A stretch of 64,000 nucleotides of DNA from Ailanthus altissimus (lineage: Eukaryota > Streptophyta > Magnoliopsida > Sapindales > Simaroubaceae): the NCBI GenBank assembly GCA_946807835.1, contig OX327705.1, forward strand, positions 10,818,501-10,882,500, written 5' to 3'. The notes below the pieces were generated by a model. It saw only the letters and a program-made list of their open reading frames with translations. It searched no databases and was not told where the DNA came from. This document shows positions 48,300 through 61,363 of this stretch, one piece after another. Position 1 is the first letter of the stretch. Each line of letters opens with the position of its first letter. The position numbers were made by a program, and so were the translations under genes.

Positions 48300-50424
48300 A
48301 CTTTTAATTATTTAGGGTGGCCTTGGCGAGCTTGAGTAGATTTAGAACCAAACATATGATATCGACTCTCAAGAATCTAAAAGTTGAAGCTTTGAGATTA
48401 CAAGAGAAACTAGTGCCTTGACTAGAAACCCACCAAGAGAAAAGGTTGTTGATGACTTAAAAGAGCCTATATAGAGGTTCCTTAAACATGCTTAGAGAAA
48501 TACATCAACATCACTAAACAGTCTAACTAATGAGGATGGTCCAGTTACTTAGAAATAATTTGAAGACTTCTCTAAGAAAATGCATTGTATGATGACCAAT
48601 GTCACGACAGTAGGAGAAGGATAAAGAAAGAAGCTTCTAGGTAGACTTATCCTTCTCTTACCTATACTTACTATGACAGATCTAGGATTCACTACTTCCG
48701 TGAGCCCCTATATAAGAGACAAACCAATAAGATCAAGTCTCTTTCTCATCCCTATAAAGAGTTATGGCCCATTACTAATAGCAAATTAAGAAGCACTGGA
48801 GATCATGAGCTGAAGAAACTTCTTAGGGGTGATCTTTGTGTTTCACTAAATGCCAAGCACTAAGTCTACAGGGAAGTTGTAGTGACTGAGGTGGACAACA
48901 CTACCGTTATGTTCATGAGGAAGGTCGATAAACTTTAGCAAGAGCTGGAGGATATCCGTGGAGTAAAGAACACAATGATGAACCCTTTTTCTATAGTGAA
49001 GGCTAGGTTCTCTTTTTTTGTTAAGATCGGGAATGGTCCCTTGCCTTAAAAGTTTAAAATGCCTAACTAATCAACTATTAAGGCAAAACTGACCCAGTAG
49101 CCCACTTAGAGCTTTACAAAGACCACATGTTAATCTAAATGGTAAATGAGGGTACATTATGCCACATGTTTCTCCATACTCTTTAAGGAATAGCAAGGGC
49201 TTAGTTTTAGAGTTTGGAGCCTGAGTCAATATTTAGCTTTTATTAGTTATTCAAGGTTTGCGTCTTCTAATTCTAGTACGTTAGGGACAAGCCCAAAGTT
49301 TTCTCTACACTAATGTATGTTAAATAGGGAGAGTTTAAGTCCCTAAAAAACTTTCTCTATAGGTTCCATAAAGAAGTTAATAATATATATGTCTTTGATA
49401 TTAAGGGACACTCATCAACCTTTAGAAAAACCTTAAGTTGGGGAAGCTATGGTTTACCTTCCAAGAATCAGAACTAAAGACGCATGGTGAGGCTTATGTA
49501 AGGCCTTAAAATAGATTGAAATAAATAAAAAGGCAAGAAAAGAGGAAGACAACTCATAACCTAATGAGAGACCAAGGAGATTTGAGTCGGTCTCAATGTT
49601 GCCCATTGAATCGAGGAGGCCTCAACAATGAAAGGATCTAGCTCCATCAAAATCGCCTCTACCACTGCCTAAGTTCAACCAATTGAGCCCACAACAGACC
49701 ATGGAGGTGCTAAGTTATCGTTATATAGCCATTGAACACCTCGAGAGAGAATATCTTTTTCACTATAAAAAATAAATGATGGCTTCAAAAATCCACTACT
49801 ATAAGAGAAAGTCCAAATCAGAGGAGCAAGTGGAAGCGTTGCGACTTCTATAAAGGTTACAGATATAGAACCACAGAGTGCTTAGAAGAAGTACATTATA
49901 GACTTAAAAAGGAATGATCTATTGAAGAAGTTCCTCAATGAGGTAAGGAACACTCAGCACAAGTTAGGTATTGAGCAAAAGGACAATGGTGAGGGTAACA
50001 AAGCTGTACTCAAGAAACTACACCAAAGCACAACCCTAAAGTTAAGGTGATCTCAAGAGGCCTAACCAAAGCAGGGAGCTCTAACAGGGTAGTAAAGAGC
50101 GATGCTTGAGAAAATGAAAAAAACATTGTAGATGTGGTGCAATACATATTGCACACCTTACCCCTTCTAAGCTGATTCTCCTTACACACTAATTGTGTCA
50201 ATTGAGAAAGACTATCGAGGTGTTATGTTCCACTATGACAATGCCCTTGTAGTCACCCTCAGGTATTGCAATTGTGAGCTTGCTCCTGTAATGGTAGACA
50301 ATAGGATCTCAATAGAGATGACTTACAAGGATGCGCTAGACAGATAGGGATTGATCCCTTAGGTTGACACATGTCTCCACTCTTTTGTTAAGATTAAAGG
50401 CGGACAATGTGATACCCATTGAAT
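48300..50424 (+). pseudogene. Tat-type gag and protease start, decayed
   Basis: No long frame remains. Near 49830-49890 the translation KWKRCDFYKGYRYRTTECLEE resembles the single zinc-knuckle region of Tat gag. Near 50230-50330 'HYDNALVVTLRYCN' and 'VMVDN' resemble the protease start, where VDNGSSAD would follow. The frame continues at 54232 after the inserted LTR. Confidence 0.6.
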
Positions 50425-50429
50425 CCATT

Positions 50430-53400
50430 TGTTGGGTACAGTGTTTCGGTTCAAAACCGTATTGGGTGCGTGTATACATATGCGTGTGTCCATTATTCTT
50501 AAATACATATACATGCATCTCATGCATAATATGTGTAGTGAAACTAGAAATCTAATTTCCAAAACAATGAACAAAATAAATTTTATTCTATTATAGTAAT
50601 GAACAAATTAAATAGATATCAATCATATTAATACCAAGATTGAGAATAATCACCTCTCAAGCCATTAGAACGATTCAAGTTAAAGTACAGCCTACAATGG
50701 ACCTATTGGCAATTCTAGGACTCAACAGGATGAGCTTGAGTCGCTAGAATAGCAGCCTTAATTTATAGCACTAGTTTAACACTTAAACTCGAGATTAACT
50801 CTTAATCTCTATTTTAACACTTAAACTATAAAGTTGTTTATTTTATACTTGTTCAACTCTTGAACTATAAAATAAACACTTTTGTTGTCGTAATGGATAG
50901 TCTAAAATGAAAGAAGAAGAAGAATTTTTAATTTCAACATTTGAAATAAAACTAAAGAAACAAATTTCTTTGAGTTCTCTCCCAAATGCCAGCCACCCAT
51001 TTCAAAATAACAACAATAGCTTATTTTGGTTTCATTTTCACATTTTTTATAATATTTAAGATTTAACTTAATGTTAAAGTTAACTATTAATCCTAGTTAA
51101 GTTAATTTATTATTTAATAATTAAATAATAAAAATCTTAATTATTATAATATTTTATTAATTAACCAAACCCAAGTTAACAATTAATCTTAGTTAGGTTA
51201 GCAAAACTTAGAGTTAACATTTAACTAAAGTTAGGTTAACTTACTTTTCTAACAATTAACTAATTAAATAATTAATTAATCTAATCTTAGTTAATATTTA
51301 ACCTAGGTTAAGTTAAATATTATTATTTAATTATTAAATTGTTAAATATCTTTTTAACCTAATCATATGGTTAACTCTTAACCATACTTAAGTTGAATAT
51401 TTATTTTACATTTAAATAAATAAGTATCATGATTATTTAACAATTAAAAAATTAATATGTGAAATTACTCCTAAGCCCTCACTTGGTTACCAAGTTAACC
51501 CACAGTGGGTCCCATTTAACTATACATTTGAGTCAACTTTGCTATAGGCCACATGTTAATATTTAATTGATCAACAAAAATTGTTAACTAATTAATATAA
51601 TTAACACTTAAGTCTTGACATGCGCGTATCCCAAGGATTCCAAAAATATATATATTTAAGTTTGCTGGATATTACTACTGATGCGATATTTCTATATCTT
51701 ATAATTAAGCGCAAGTATACGCTATTGTAACAAGTACTAAAGGGACTTAATAAGTCAGATGTCGAACCCACAGGGATAATTTCTTCTTTTTAACCAATTA
51801 TTAAAATTATGTCTTCTTAATAATTATTCAAAAAAAAAAAAATCTAAAAATGAATGTAGAAAATATAAAAGCAAAAACATAGCAAAGAGAAATAGGTGAT
51901 AGTAATATAGAGAAAACCTAGGATTAATACTATCCTTCAATATGCTTTCTAATGATTAATCTCTAATATTTAACTCCTTTAGTCTTTGTTATTGATCAAG
52001 ACATTAATGTATTCACAAGCCTCTTCCAAGGTCATACAAGTATACCTTAATTTACCAAATACCTATATTCCTATGGTACTTGTAATAAATTAAGATTCAT
52101 TAAGATTAGGTCTTATTGATCATACATGCCAATTAGGTATATTCCTATCCTAAATTGAAACTTGCATCTGCAACATTGAATGCTACTCTACAATCATATA
52201 TCAAATTACCTAGGTCTAAATATTATGATTCCTCTTCTGAGTTTATCGACAATATTACCAACTCATCCACCATATATTGAAGCATTAAGATCAAGTAAAT
52301 TTAATATCAAAGAACTAAGTTTATTAAATATTAAAAAGATATGGCAATTAAGCACACATATTGAATTCAAGTATTAACCTTGGAAAATAAATTTAGTTCA
52401 TGGCTACAAGAGAACAGCAGTAAAAATAATAATAAATCATGATACAATCAATAGCAAATTGATATAGACGTTGAATTTGTCTTGATTGCGCTGCCTAAGA
52501 TACTCTTGATGTCGAAGAACATCTTGAATCTCTCTCTAAAGTTGCTTCAATTAAACTCGTATTGCTCTTCAATACTTGTGCTCTATATTCTTGATGTTCT
52601 TGAATGTGTCTTGGGTACTCTAGGTTGATTCTTAAAGGTTGGGAATGAGTGGCCTTTTATAGGGATTGATATGAGCTTGAAAATCTCAATTCTCGTCGGA
52701 TTAGGACTCGCGCTACCGTTGGGGCGCTATGCAGTTGTCGCTGCGGCGACACGTGAAAAAGGCTTCACCCTAGAGCGGTGGGATATTAGCGTTAGGGCAC
52801 TGGCCTATCGCTGGCGCAGTGACTATTTGGCATTGAGCGCTAGATACGACTTAAACAGGTCGTTTTTCTATTTCGATCACTGTTCCAGCACTGGGGCGAT
52901 AATCCTCATGGTGCTGGGGCGCTGGACATATACTTTGAAAAGTTTGCATTTTAGTCCCTGTAAATAACAATAATACACATAAATAGCCATCTATTCTCAT
53001 AAAAAAATAAAATATAAAATAAAAACATGAGAAAATATATGATAAATCTGCCCTTATCAACTACTAGATTGAATAATTAAATCCGGTATACTGCCCTAGT
53101 GCACAATAAGTACACTTCATATTGTAGGACTCTCTAGGCCTATGCTCGATTCGTCAAATGAAACTATTCTATGAGTTCGTGATCGATGCCCCACTAACAC
53201 GTCAAGGATATTACAAATCAACGCGTTATACCATACAAGTTGAGGTTATAGTGCATACGTATAACCCTTCCATCAATTATATCTTGGATATGCGGGGACA
53301 TAGATTAGCATCGTCAAATCCCCATATACTCATCTGTGCACTTATCTTCAGATTTTTATTTTGAAAAATAATATTCACAAACTTCTTTACGGTATTATTT

Positions 53401-54226
53401 AACTCTATGAAAAATTCTTTTTTGAGGTTTCTACTTTTGGCCAAAAGACTTTTTGAACCATAATTATTAGAGTATCAAGATATAAAACTCACCCATATGA
53501 GCTGACGGATCCCATATCTACACACATCAGACTTCATGAAAGGTTTCTAACATGCGTGGAACCAAAGTATAGTGGATCACTCATAAGTCCACCGTGGCAC
53601 TCAGGTCAAAGGACCATGAATACTACTCAACTCGAGAATACCCTTTATTAACGTCTTTATAGGATGTCTATTAGAGGTCCTCGTGAATTGTTTAGTACTC
53701 AGTCTTGTCTAAATACCTACATACTTATACAAGCTCTAAGTTCATGGTCGGCTAAGAACAACCGTTTGTACCCAACAGTTATAGACATACACTAATCTAT
53801 ATTAAAGGAATTTACTGACAAACCAACATCGATGAAAATAGATTAGGAATATAGTGTTTGAGAACATGCTTGCATAATGAAAATTTCTAGCATTTATTGC
53901 AACTGTTTACAACTATGTCATTACTAGTATACCCTCAGATCTTTATCCCATTATAGACAATGCTCTCTTCCTAGAATTTTGATTACTATGATAATCTTTA
54001 ACCCTTTAGCATTTATAATTGTCAGTAATGTTAACTCTTAGTACTGATCTAAACTCCTTTAGACCAGATTTGAACTCCTTCATATCATAAAATATCTGTA
54101 ACGTTACAAACAATGTACCGTATGTGTTTTAATATTAATGATTTTGTTCGAAATAATTATTGTATAAATATTAAGAAAGTAATATTCATACAAAATTGGG
54201 AGGGTACATCAGCACTAACTCTAACA
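50430..54226 (-). mobile_element. Family-L solo LTR in the Tat protease, itself split by an Athila-like solo LTR
   Basis: In reverse orientation it starts TGTTAGAGTTAGTGCTGATG at 54226 and ends ...ACCCAACA at 50430. Without the nested 51679-53059 insert and its duplication it is about 2.41 kb. Flanks CCATT (50425-50429) and CTATC (54227-54231) are explained by an original CCATC with one C-to-T change in each copy. Removing it rejoins the Tat protease frame. The open frame at 50364-50555 crosses this border and is spurious. Confidence 0.85.
51679..53059 (-). mobile_element. Athila-like solo LTR
   Basis: 1,381 bp with perfect 5-bp target duplication ACTAC (51674-51678, 53060-53064). Its low-coordinate end is homologous to the reverse complement of 1-287, where the LTR precedes Athila-like gag-PR remnants. 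A GC-rich block (about 52690-52930) lies in its upstream half. It is presumably left by recombination between the LTRs of a full element. Confidence 0.9.
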
Positions 54227-54231
54227 CTATC

Positions 54232-57200
54232 ACTCTTCTTGTCTTCGTTGATGAATCTCTAAATACAATAGTCCACATGATTATTTTTTTAGTCGCGGGC
54301 AAGTCGAGCATCTATAATATGATCTTAGGTTGACCCTTCTTGATGGTGACCTGAGCTGCTGTCTCCATATATTATATAGCAATGAAGATCTAAGTACATA
54401 GAAAGGTTGTCACTATAAAGGGTGATTAGAAGGCAATGAGAAAATGTTATGCAACTTTGATAAAGTTAAGAAAAAGTGAAGAGAAACGAGGTCAGCCTAC
54501 TGAAAAGATGGTTTTGGTTCCCATGTTAGTAAACGATAAAACTAGAATAGTCAAAATAGGCTCTTTAATGCTTGAAGAGATCAAAAAAGCTTTGATCACC
54601 TTTCTTAGGAAGTATTAGAATGTTTGTGCTTAGTCATATAAAAATATAGTTGAGATTGATTTGAAGATAGCTTGCATAAATTGAATGTGAATCCCAGCTA
54701 TAGACCAGTAAAATAAAAAAAGACCTTTCAATCAAGAAAGCTACTGAGCCATAGAGGCAGATGTGGATAAGCTACCTAGTGCCAATTTCATCCACTCACT
54801 ATTCAAAGTGGGTCTTCAATATGGTACTAGTTAAGAAAGCAAACAGAAAGTGGCACAAATATTTGTACTTTACAAATTTAGGCCTAAAGATAGCTTCCCC
54901 CTGCCTTGAATTGATTAACTAGTTGATGCAACCCCACAGCATGAGCTTTTGAGCTTTATAGATGTTTTTTAGGCTATAATTAGATTGAGATGTATGGCCC
55001 AGATAAGGAGAAGATTGTCTTTATCTCCAATAAAGGTCTGTATTGCTATAAAGCATTGTCTTATTGGCTCAAGAATGTTGGGGCTACTGACCAGCACTTA
55101 ATAAACAAGCTTTTTAAAGACCAAATTAGAAAAACCATAGAGGTCTATATAAATGATATGATCATAAAGTCCTACTTGCTACTGACCACATATTAGACCT
55201 GAAAGGAATATTTGACGTGCTAAGAAGGAATAACATGAAACTAAACCCAGAGAAGTATGCTTTTAGTGTAACCAAAGGTAAGTTTCTTACTTTATTGCAA
55301 ACCAAAGTGGAATTAAAGCCAACCTAGAAAAGATTAGAGTGATAAGAGAGATGAAGACACTTAGAACATTCAAGAATGTTCAAAGCTTGGCAAGAAGGGT
55401 GGCAGACTGAACAAGGTCACTCTAAAGCCACTGATTGGTGCTAGCCCTTCTTGAAACCCTTAAAGGTAAGAAAGGACATGGTTTAGACTCTAGAATGCAT
55501 AGAGGCCTTTGAGAAGTTGAAGTAATATGTGGAGGATTCTCCTCTGCTCATTAGTCTTTAGTTAGGTTATATGCTTCTACATACTTAGTTGTGCGAGACT
55601 GCCACCAGCTCAATTCTGCTAAGAAAAGAATGAGATAGAACTCAGGTTAATTTACTATATTAGCGACGCTTTGGTCAATGTCGAAAAGAGTTACCGACCT
55701 ATTAAGAAGTATGTATTAGCCCTGCTTATTGTGGTTAGGAGACTATACCCTCACTTTCAGGCCTATATGATCACGATGTTGACTAATCTACTTTGAGGCA
55801 AGTCCTTTAAAATATATTGGTGTTAGGTTGGTACATGAGGTGGTTATACAAGTTGAATGAGTTTGACATCACTTATAAGGCCCATCCTTATATTAAAGGG
55901 CAAGTTATTGTTGCCTTTGTAACTGAGTCTACTTTAAACCAAGAAAAAGAATAGAATGAGAAATGTATGCTCAATCTATAATAAACTATAGCCTCTAAAA
56001 TGTAAATGTAGTTAGAGCTTCAAATGCTTAGAGGAGTAGGGCAAGAGCCATATTAATCATCCCAAAAGGAGTATAGGTGAGTTATGCACTAAAATTTGGC
56101 TCTAGTGTAAGTATAAGTCGAACAACATTATTGGTCCAAGAACAATTCCCAACTAGTAGTCAATCAAGTCAACAATGAGTACTAGGCCAAAGAAATAAAC
56201 ATCCAAGTTTATTTGAAAAAGGCCTAAGAGCTGATCAACATTTTTGAGGAGATCCATGTTGAACAAGTCCCTAATGAGTATAACTACAAAGCTGATCTAC
56301 TAGCGAAGCTGGCCTTCATTTGTACCACAAGGCTGCCTGAAATAATATTTGGTAGAGATTGTGCCTAAGCCAAGTATTCACACTGCTAAGCCCTTGGAGG
56401 TGAACTTTGTTGACAGTGAACGTTGCTAGATGGATCTTATTATTTAGTACCTAAAGGATGGAGTCACCCCTAAGAATAGAACCCAAGCCAAAAGGTTGAG
56501 GTACCAAGCAGTGGGGTACTATTAAGTTGACGGAGTACTCTACAAGAGGAGAGCATCTCTGTCTTACTTAAGATACTTGTTCCTTCAAAAGAGGCATTAT
56601 ATACTCAAAGAGATGTATAAAGGGATGTGCGAAAATCATAGAGAAAGTAGAGCTCTAGTTTACAAGGCACTAAGGTAGGGATTTTTATGCTCAACATGAA
56701 GCAGAACCATAAGTCATGGTTAAGAATTTTGATAAGTACTAAAGGTTTGCAAAAACATCTATACAACCTTCGAAGTAGCTCATATATTAAGCTCTTCTTA
56801 GCCCTTTGCTATTTTGGGGATCAACATTATTGGTCCAATGCCAGCTTGTAGGGGTAGAGTTAAGTACGTTATCATGGTAATAGACTTTGCAACTAAATGG
56901 GTAGAGGTAGAGTCTGTTGACCTCTATGACTAAGAGAAAGACAACTGAATTCATTTGGCATGGCATAATTTATTGCTTCAGTTTGCTTCATGCCATATTC
57001 ATGGATAACAATACTTAATTCAACAATGAGAACTTTAGAAAATTTTGTAAAAACTTATGGATCACTAACAGGTTTGCTTCATCAGCCCACCCTCAGACCA
57101 ACGGGCAGGTGTAAATCGTGAACAAGAACATCAAAACCATCATAAAGAAGAAGCTTGAAGATCATAAAGAAGCTTAGTTAGATAGGTTTTCAGGCGTACT

Positions 57201-57486
57201 ATAATCCTACTGAATCATACTAGCACTGAAACCGAGAAAACCCTTTTCTCTTTATCCTTCAGTTCTAAGACAATTATACCATACAACTCATTTTAATGTT
57301 AACTTAGTTATAGCCAATATGGACCTTGTAGAAGAGATGAAGAGCTTAGTAGCTATTAAAGTGGCACATAATAATAGCAGATAGCCACGCTATATGACCA
57401 GAAGGTCAGATTTAGGCAATTTAAGAAAGATGACCCAGTCTTGTATAAGGTGAACTTAAACACTAAGAAGTCATCAGATGTACAGA
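54232..57486 (+). pseudogene. Tat-type pol remnant: protease end, RT, RNase H, integrase
   Basis: Protease end 'IYNMILG' near 54310. 'EKRGQPTEKMVLVPM' at 54480-54530. RT: 'PKDSFPLP' near 54886, 'HELLSFID' near 54942, a YVDD box that reads YIND at 55146-55157. RNase H: 'ADLLAKLAFI' near 56292. Integrase: 'HPQTNGQV' near 57090. The Asp of the TDNGTQF motif is kept in 'MDNNT' at 57002. Dozens of stops and frameshifts are present. Confidence 0.75.
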
Positions 57487-58618
57487 TGGAAAAATGACCT
57501 ATAAACCTGTAAACCATCTAAAATCTACCCATGTTAGGAAGGATTTAGTAATGTTTAAAGCAGATTTGGGGTGGGTTTGGTACACAAAGTTAAAACTCGT
57601 AACAAGTTTGGCACGAGTATAGTTTGGTGCAATATTTGGTGGATACTCGTTAGGGTGTTGTGGATATTTACTTATTTTTAAAAAAAACAAATATCCAATG
57701 ATGTTACTTTGTTGTATCCCTAAATAAAAACTTGAAAGAACAAATTTTATCTATTCTTTAATTCATCAATTATACAAACGTTGTCCTACAACTTTATCAT
57801 CTCTAATTATATATTCTCACAAAACTATTAGTTCATGTTCGTCAAATATTTATTTGATTCTTAAATGATATGTTTTGATCTCTCTCTATAATCTTCATCT
57901 TACTATATTACTTATATAAATAATATGAATATTTTAAGAGAAATGAATTAATTTTTTGTTTAATTTTTTTGTTTATTTTCTTAACATGATGAAGATTGAT
58001 AATCATTTTGCTTAATTTATTTTATATTTATTTTCTTCACTTGATGGAGATTGATAGCTATTTGTTTGGTTTTTTTTTACATTTTTACTCTTTTAATGTT
58101 TAATATGTTATTGGCTCAGCTAGTTGGCAAACTAACTTATCTTAAGACTATAATATGCCAATTCAATTATAAGACATGTTATTAAATCTTGAGCCAAGCC
58201 GAAAAAAATTCTTTTTGTTTAATTAGGTTACTTTGTAATTATGTTATCTAGTGTTCGGGTTAACTATTTATGAGTTTTTTTATTAGTTTTAACTTAGAAA
58301 TGAGTTAATCTTATATGGAAAAGTTTTTATTGAATTTAAAATTGGGATGTGATTTTGACTACTATAGTTTATGATCTTTCTTTAAAATTAATGTTATGAT
58401 TTTATATTTTATATTATATTATTTTTCAATCTGCTTAAAATCACAGATAACCCGTTGTGGGTTTGGTAAAGAGTACATATCTGTTAGAGCGAGTTTGGTA
58501 ATAAAACTCTAAACCCGTAACGGGTTTGGAAAAGATTTGGTATTTTATTTTTAAAGCGAATGCAGACATGAGTATAGGGATATCTGTCCCAAACTCGATC
58601 CACAACTATCCTTACTTA
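57487..58618. mobile_element. Unclassified ~1.1-kb non-coding insertion in the Tat integrase
   Basis: Interrupts the integrase C-terminus. Its two ends carry related, inverted G-rich words: GATTTGGGGTGGGTTTGG near 57564-57581, and CTGTCCCAAACTCGATCC near 58585-58602 on the opposite strand. A short palindrome AACCCGTAACGGGTTTGG is at 58513-58530. ACAGA occurs at both suggested borders (57482-57486, 58619-58623) and may be a target duplication. No protein-coding frame is convincing. Could be a MITE-like DNA element. Confidence 0.45.
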
Positions 58619-58758
58619 ACAGAGTTGTAGGCGCCAACTAAGAGGGTCCATACCACATGAACAAAATGATTAAGTTGGGTACCTATAAGCTGACTCACTT
58701 AGATAGTAAGTAAGGGAAGCACCCATGGAATGCAACTCAACTCCATAAGTATTATTAA
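58612..58758 (+). pseudogene. Tat-type integrase C-terminal end
   Basis: Translates to EGPYHMNKMIKLGTYKLT and HPWNATQLHKYY followed by a stop at 58756-58758. This is the usual end of Tat-type pol (...W N A .. L .KYY). One stop lies inside. Confidence 0.7.
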
Positions 58759-60299
58759 TGAAAGACAAGAAAGTTTAACCCATACTCAGTTTCATTTTAA
58801 ACTTTTGACTATTGTTTTTCTCAACCCTTACTAAAAGCTTAATGATACTTTTAAAAAGTTTAACTGATTGTTTTGATTCCAAGAAGTCCATATAGACAAA
58901 TTAAGATACTTGTTTTCTTGTTACTCTATATGTAGATGGATGCTAGAATTTAGTAGCTATGCTCATGATGTTCATCATTAAAATGAAAGAGATGTTGTCT
59001 AAAGATGCTTTTGTGTCTCTAATGATTGTTAAGCCAATATGTGCCCTATATGCAGTTGTGTTGTCCTACTCTCAATATGAAATAAGGTAAGGATGGTTCG
59101 AATCTTTATTTAAGAGTGAGTGATTGATCACTCAAAGGAACTATTCCATACATGCTATTTGTGAAAAGGTTAAGAGCGAATAATTAAGGATTGGGCAAAT
59201 ATAAAAGGCCCTTTATGGTTCCTTTTCAGTAGTGTTGCACTAAAAATCTAGATATCTCAAGTAAAAAGAGATGCTCATTCACTGTGTATGGAGAAAGTAG
59301 CCCAAATGGGCTCTGAGTATAGTAAGGTATGCTAAATCCCAAAAAGTTGAAAGTGTATGGTTCTCCATTTATTGCCTTGAGATACAATTTGTACTCTTCT
59401 TCTTGTCCCCTTGCATGTAACCATATGTAAAGAAGGGCGTGTTGTCTCTTCATGCTCTATTGACTGATACTGAGGGTGAGGATTGGGAATTGAACTTCAC
59501 TTAAATAGGCCACTAGAGATTCCCTTCAGTAGTATTTAGCTAAGAATCAGAGTAAGACGCACATCAATCGTATACAGAGGATGTAGTTAGTGAGGCCCGA
59601 GGCATAATAGAGAAACTTTAAGCCTTAAAGGTACGAATGTTTAATACTATCTTTTATCTCCATCCAGTATATTGTGCCACCCTGCTAGTTGTCTCGCTTT
59701 CTTTCCTAAGTAAGAATGCAAAACCCCTTAGTGGCACTCATGGGTGGTGCTCTAGGGCTGTTAAGTTTTTTAAGTATAATTGTCACCACCTAGTTTAAGA
59801 TTATTATTTTAATGTAGTGGGCATCTCAAGCTTAGAATTGTGAGGGGCTTAGGGCACCACTAAAGTGGGTTGTCCTCATTATACCTTTTAGCAAGTTAAA
59901 TGTGAAATATCCTTATTGAAAAAAATCTCCAAACACTTGTTAAAATATGTGGTGAAATACCCATTGGCCAAACTATGGTATAAATGCAAAATAATTCATT
60001 AAACAAGTATTAATTGCCCAAACATTTGTTACTAAACCAAATGATAACAATAAAAGTTTTAGTGCCATGAAAGCTAAGGGTAACCAAGCAGTGCTCTATT
60101 GAGATAACTTTACTAGAAATACCCTGTAAAACGTCCTAATAAAGGGCCACCAATGTCTAAAATACATCAACAAAATAACCCATAGTTCAAAGTAATTTAA
60201 GTACAAAGATTTAATAATCCAAAAATTAAAATCTAAGACAACTATGGATAAAAGGAAAGATAATTAGCAAACTAGTTAGCAAGTGGCAGGAAAGAGCTT
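58759..60299. other. Post-pol spacer of the Tat-type element; no gene seen
   Basis: No reading frame with recognisable content. The frame at 59226-59453 (- strand) is short and isolated. Confidence 0.4.
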
Positions 60300-60960
60300 G
60301 GGACTCAGTGTACAATTACTATGGGAGTTACTAAGAAAGGTGGTTCCTCATCACCATCAACATCATCGTCTTTATCTCCTCTCTTGGGCTTATTAGCAGT
60401 CGAGTTCATAGGGACGTCAACCTCAAAATGGTCTATACTTAAGCTATCTATGGTGGCCTCTGGCTCTCTTGAGGGGGGCGTGATTGTCTAAGGCTTTAAA
60501 TACTTTATCCTCTTTCTCAACAACTATGGGTGGGTAGCAGAAGTCCTTTTAGGAAGCTAAAGTCCAAGTTATGATAAGCTTTGGACATTCTACAATGAGC
60601 GTAGTTTAGTACTTCTAAATAGCCTCTCAAAGTATATTCTCTAGAAAATCCACAGCACCGTTCAACCTTGAGATGGTTCCTTTCAATTCCTTATTAGCTA
60701 GAACCAATGCCTTCCTCTCCTTGAAGCTTTGCAATAGCGTTTTTTTTGTAATGGCAAGCTTCTTGGTAGCGGAAATGAACTTTTGCCTGTATTTATCATT
60801 TTTCACCTTTATGACCTGCTCACTCTCTTTTGAGGCCACGCGATATACCTCTAAGTCCTCTATGACCTTTAAAGCCCCCTTTAACTTTTTCTTTTTGCTT
60901 GCTTAAGGAGTAAGCAGCCTACATCAGAAGAGAATGCCAACAATAATTCAAACTCAGTAC
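60300..60960 (-). pseudogene. Antisense coiled-coil ORF remnant downstream of Tat pol
   Basis: On the - strand 60627-60839 is open and encodes a Lys/Glu-rich helical segment (SKESEQVIKVKNDKYRQKF, ALVLANKELKGTISRLNGAV). Lower down, in shifted frame, an acidic tail (NKPKRGDKDDDVDGDEE) lies near 60335-60390. Retand-type Tat elements are known to carry an antisense ORF between pol and the 3' LTR, and position and strand fit. Function is unknown. Could also be chance or part of another element. Confidence 0.45.
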
Positions 60961-61363
60961 ATAAAAATAGAAAATATTAATAAATAAAGCAAAATGGCAT
61001 AAGATCAATCATCACCTAGTGAGTAAGACCTAAGGCCCTTGATAGAGCACTCATTGAGTCTTGTTGAGATATGGACAGAGCTAATTCAGTAGGCATGCTT
61101 TAAGTGGGTCAACAAGTATCTAACCTTGCTCTTGAGTTTGAGGCCAAGGTCTACAGAATGTAAGGAAATTATAGAAGCTTATTAACTGGTCTTGACGCCT
61201 ACAAGCTTAGGGTAAGGAAGGCCATGAAGCTCTATCCAGCTAAGGCACCAATGCCTTGAGGTGTAGGAGTGCTAGGGAAGTCCTTCATTATATCTTACAT
61301 CTAATCCTCACTTTTCAATTTCTTTTCTAATTCCAAGCGATCTAGAGACGCACATGTCGTGTG

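Larger units (their letters stand above)
48157..61360 (+). mobile_element. Tat/Retand-type Ty3/gypsy remnant, heavily interrupted
   Basis: Coding remnants run in + orientation: gag (48.3-50.2 kb), protease (50.2-50.4 kb, continuing at 54.2 kb), RT (54.8-55.4 kb), RNase H (55.9-56.3 kb), integrase (56.6-57.5 kb, continuing at 58.6-58.76 kb), then a spacer and an antisense frame (60.3-60.9 kb). Insertions at 50430-54226 and about 57487-58618 split the protease and the integrase C-terminus. Its own LTRs were not identified. Confidence 0.7.

Noticed and set aside
50364..50555. Opposing open frames near 50336-50574
   Set aside because: They run across the junction between Tat protease and the family-L LTR, so no single ancestral gene could have contained them.
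52671..52967. 98-aa open frame in the GC-rich part of the Athila-like solo LTR
   Set aside because: High GC lowers stop frequency; the sequence is LTR U3 and no domain is recognisable.
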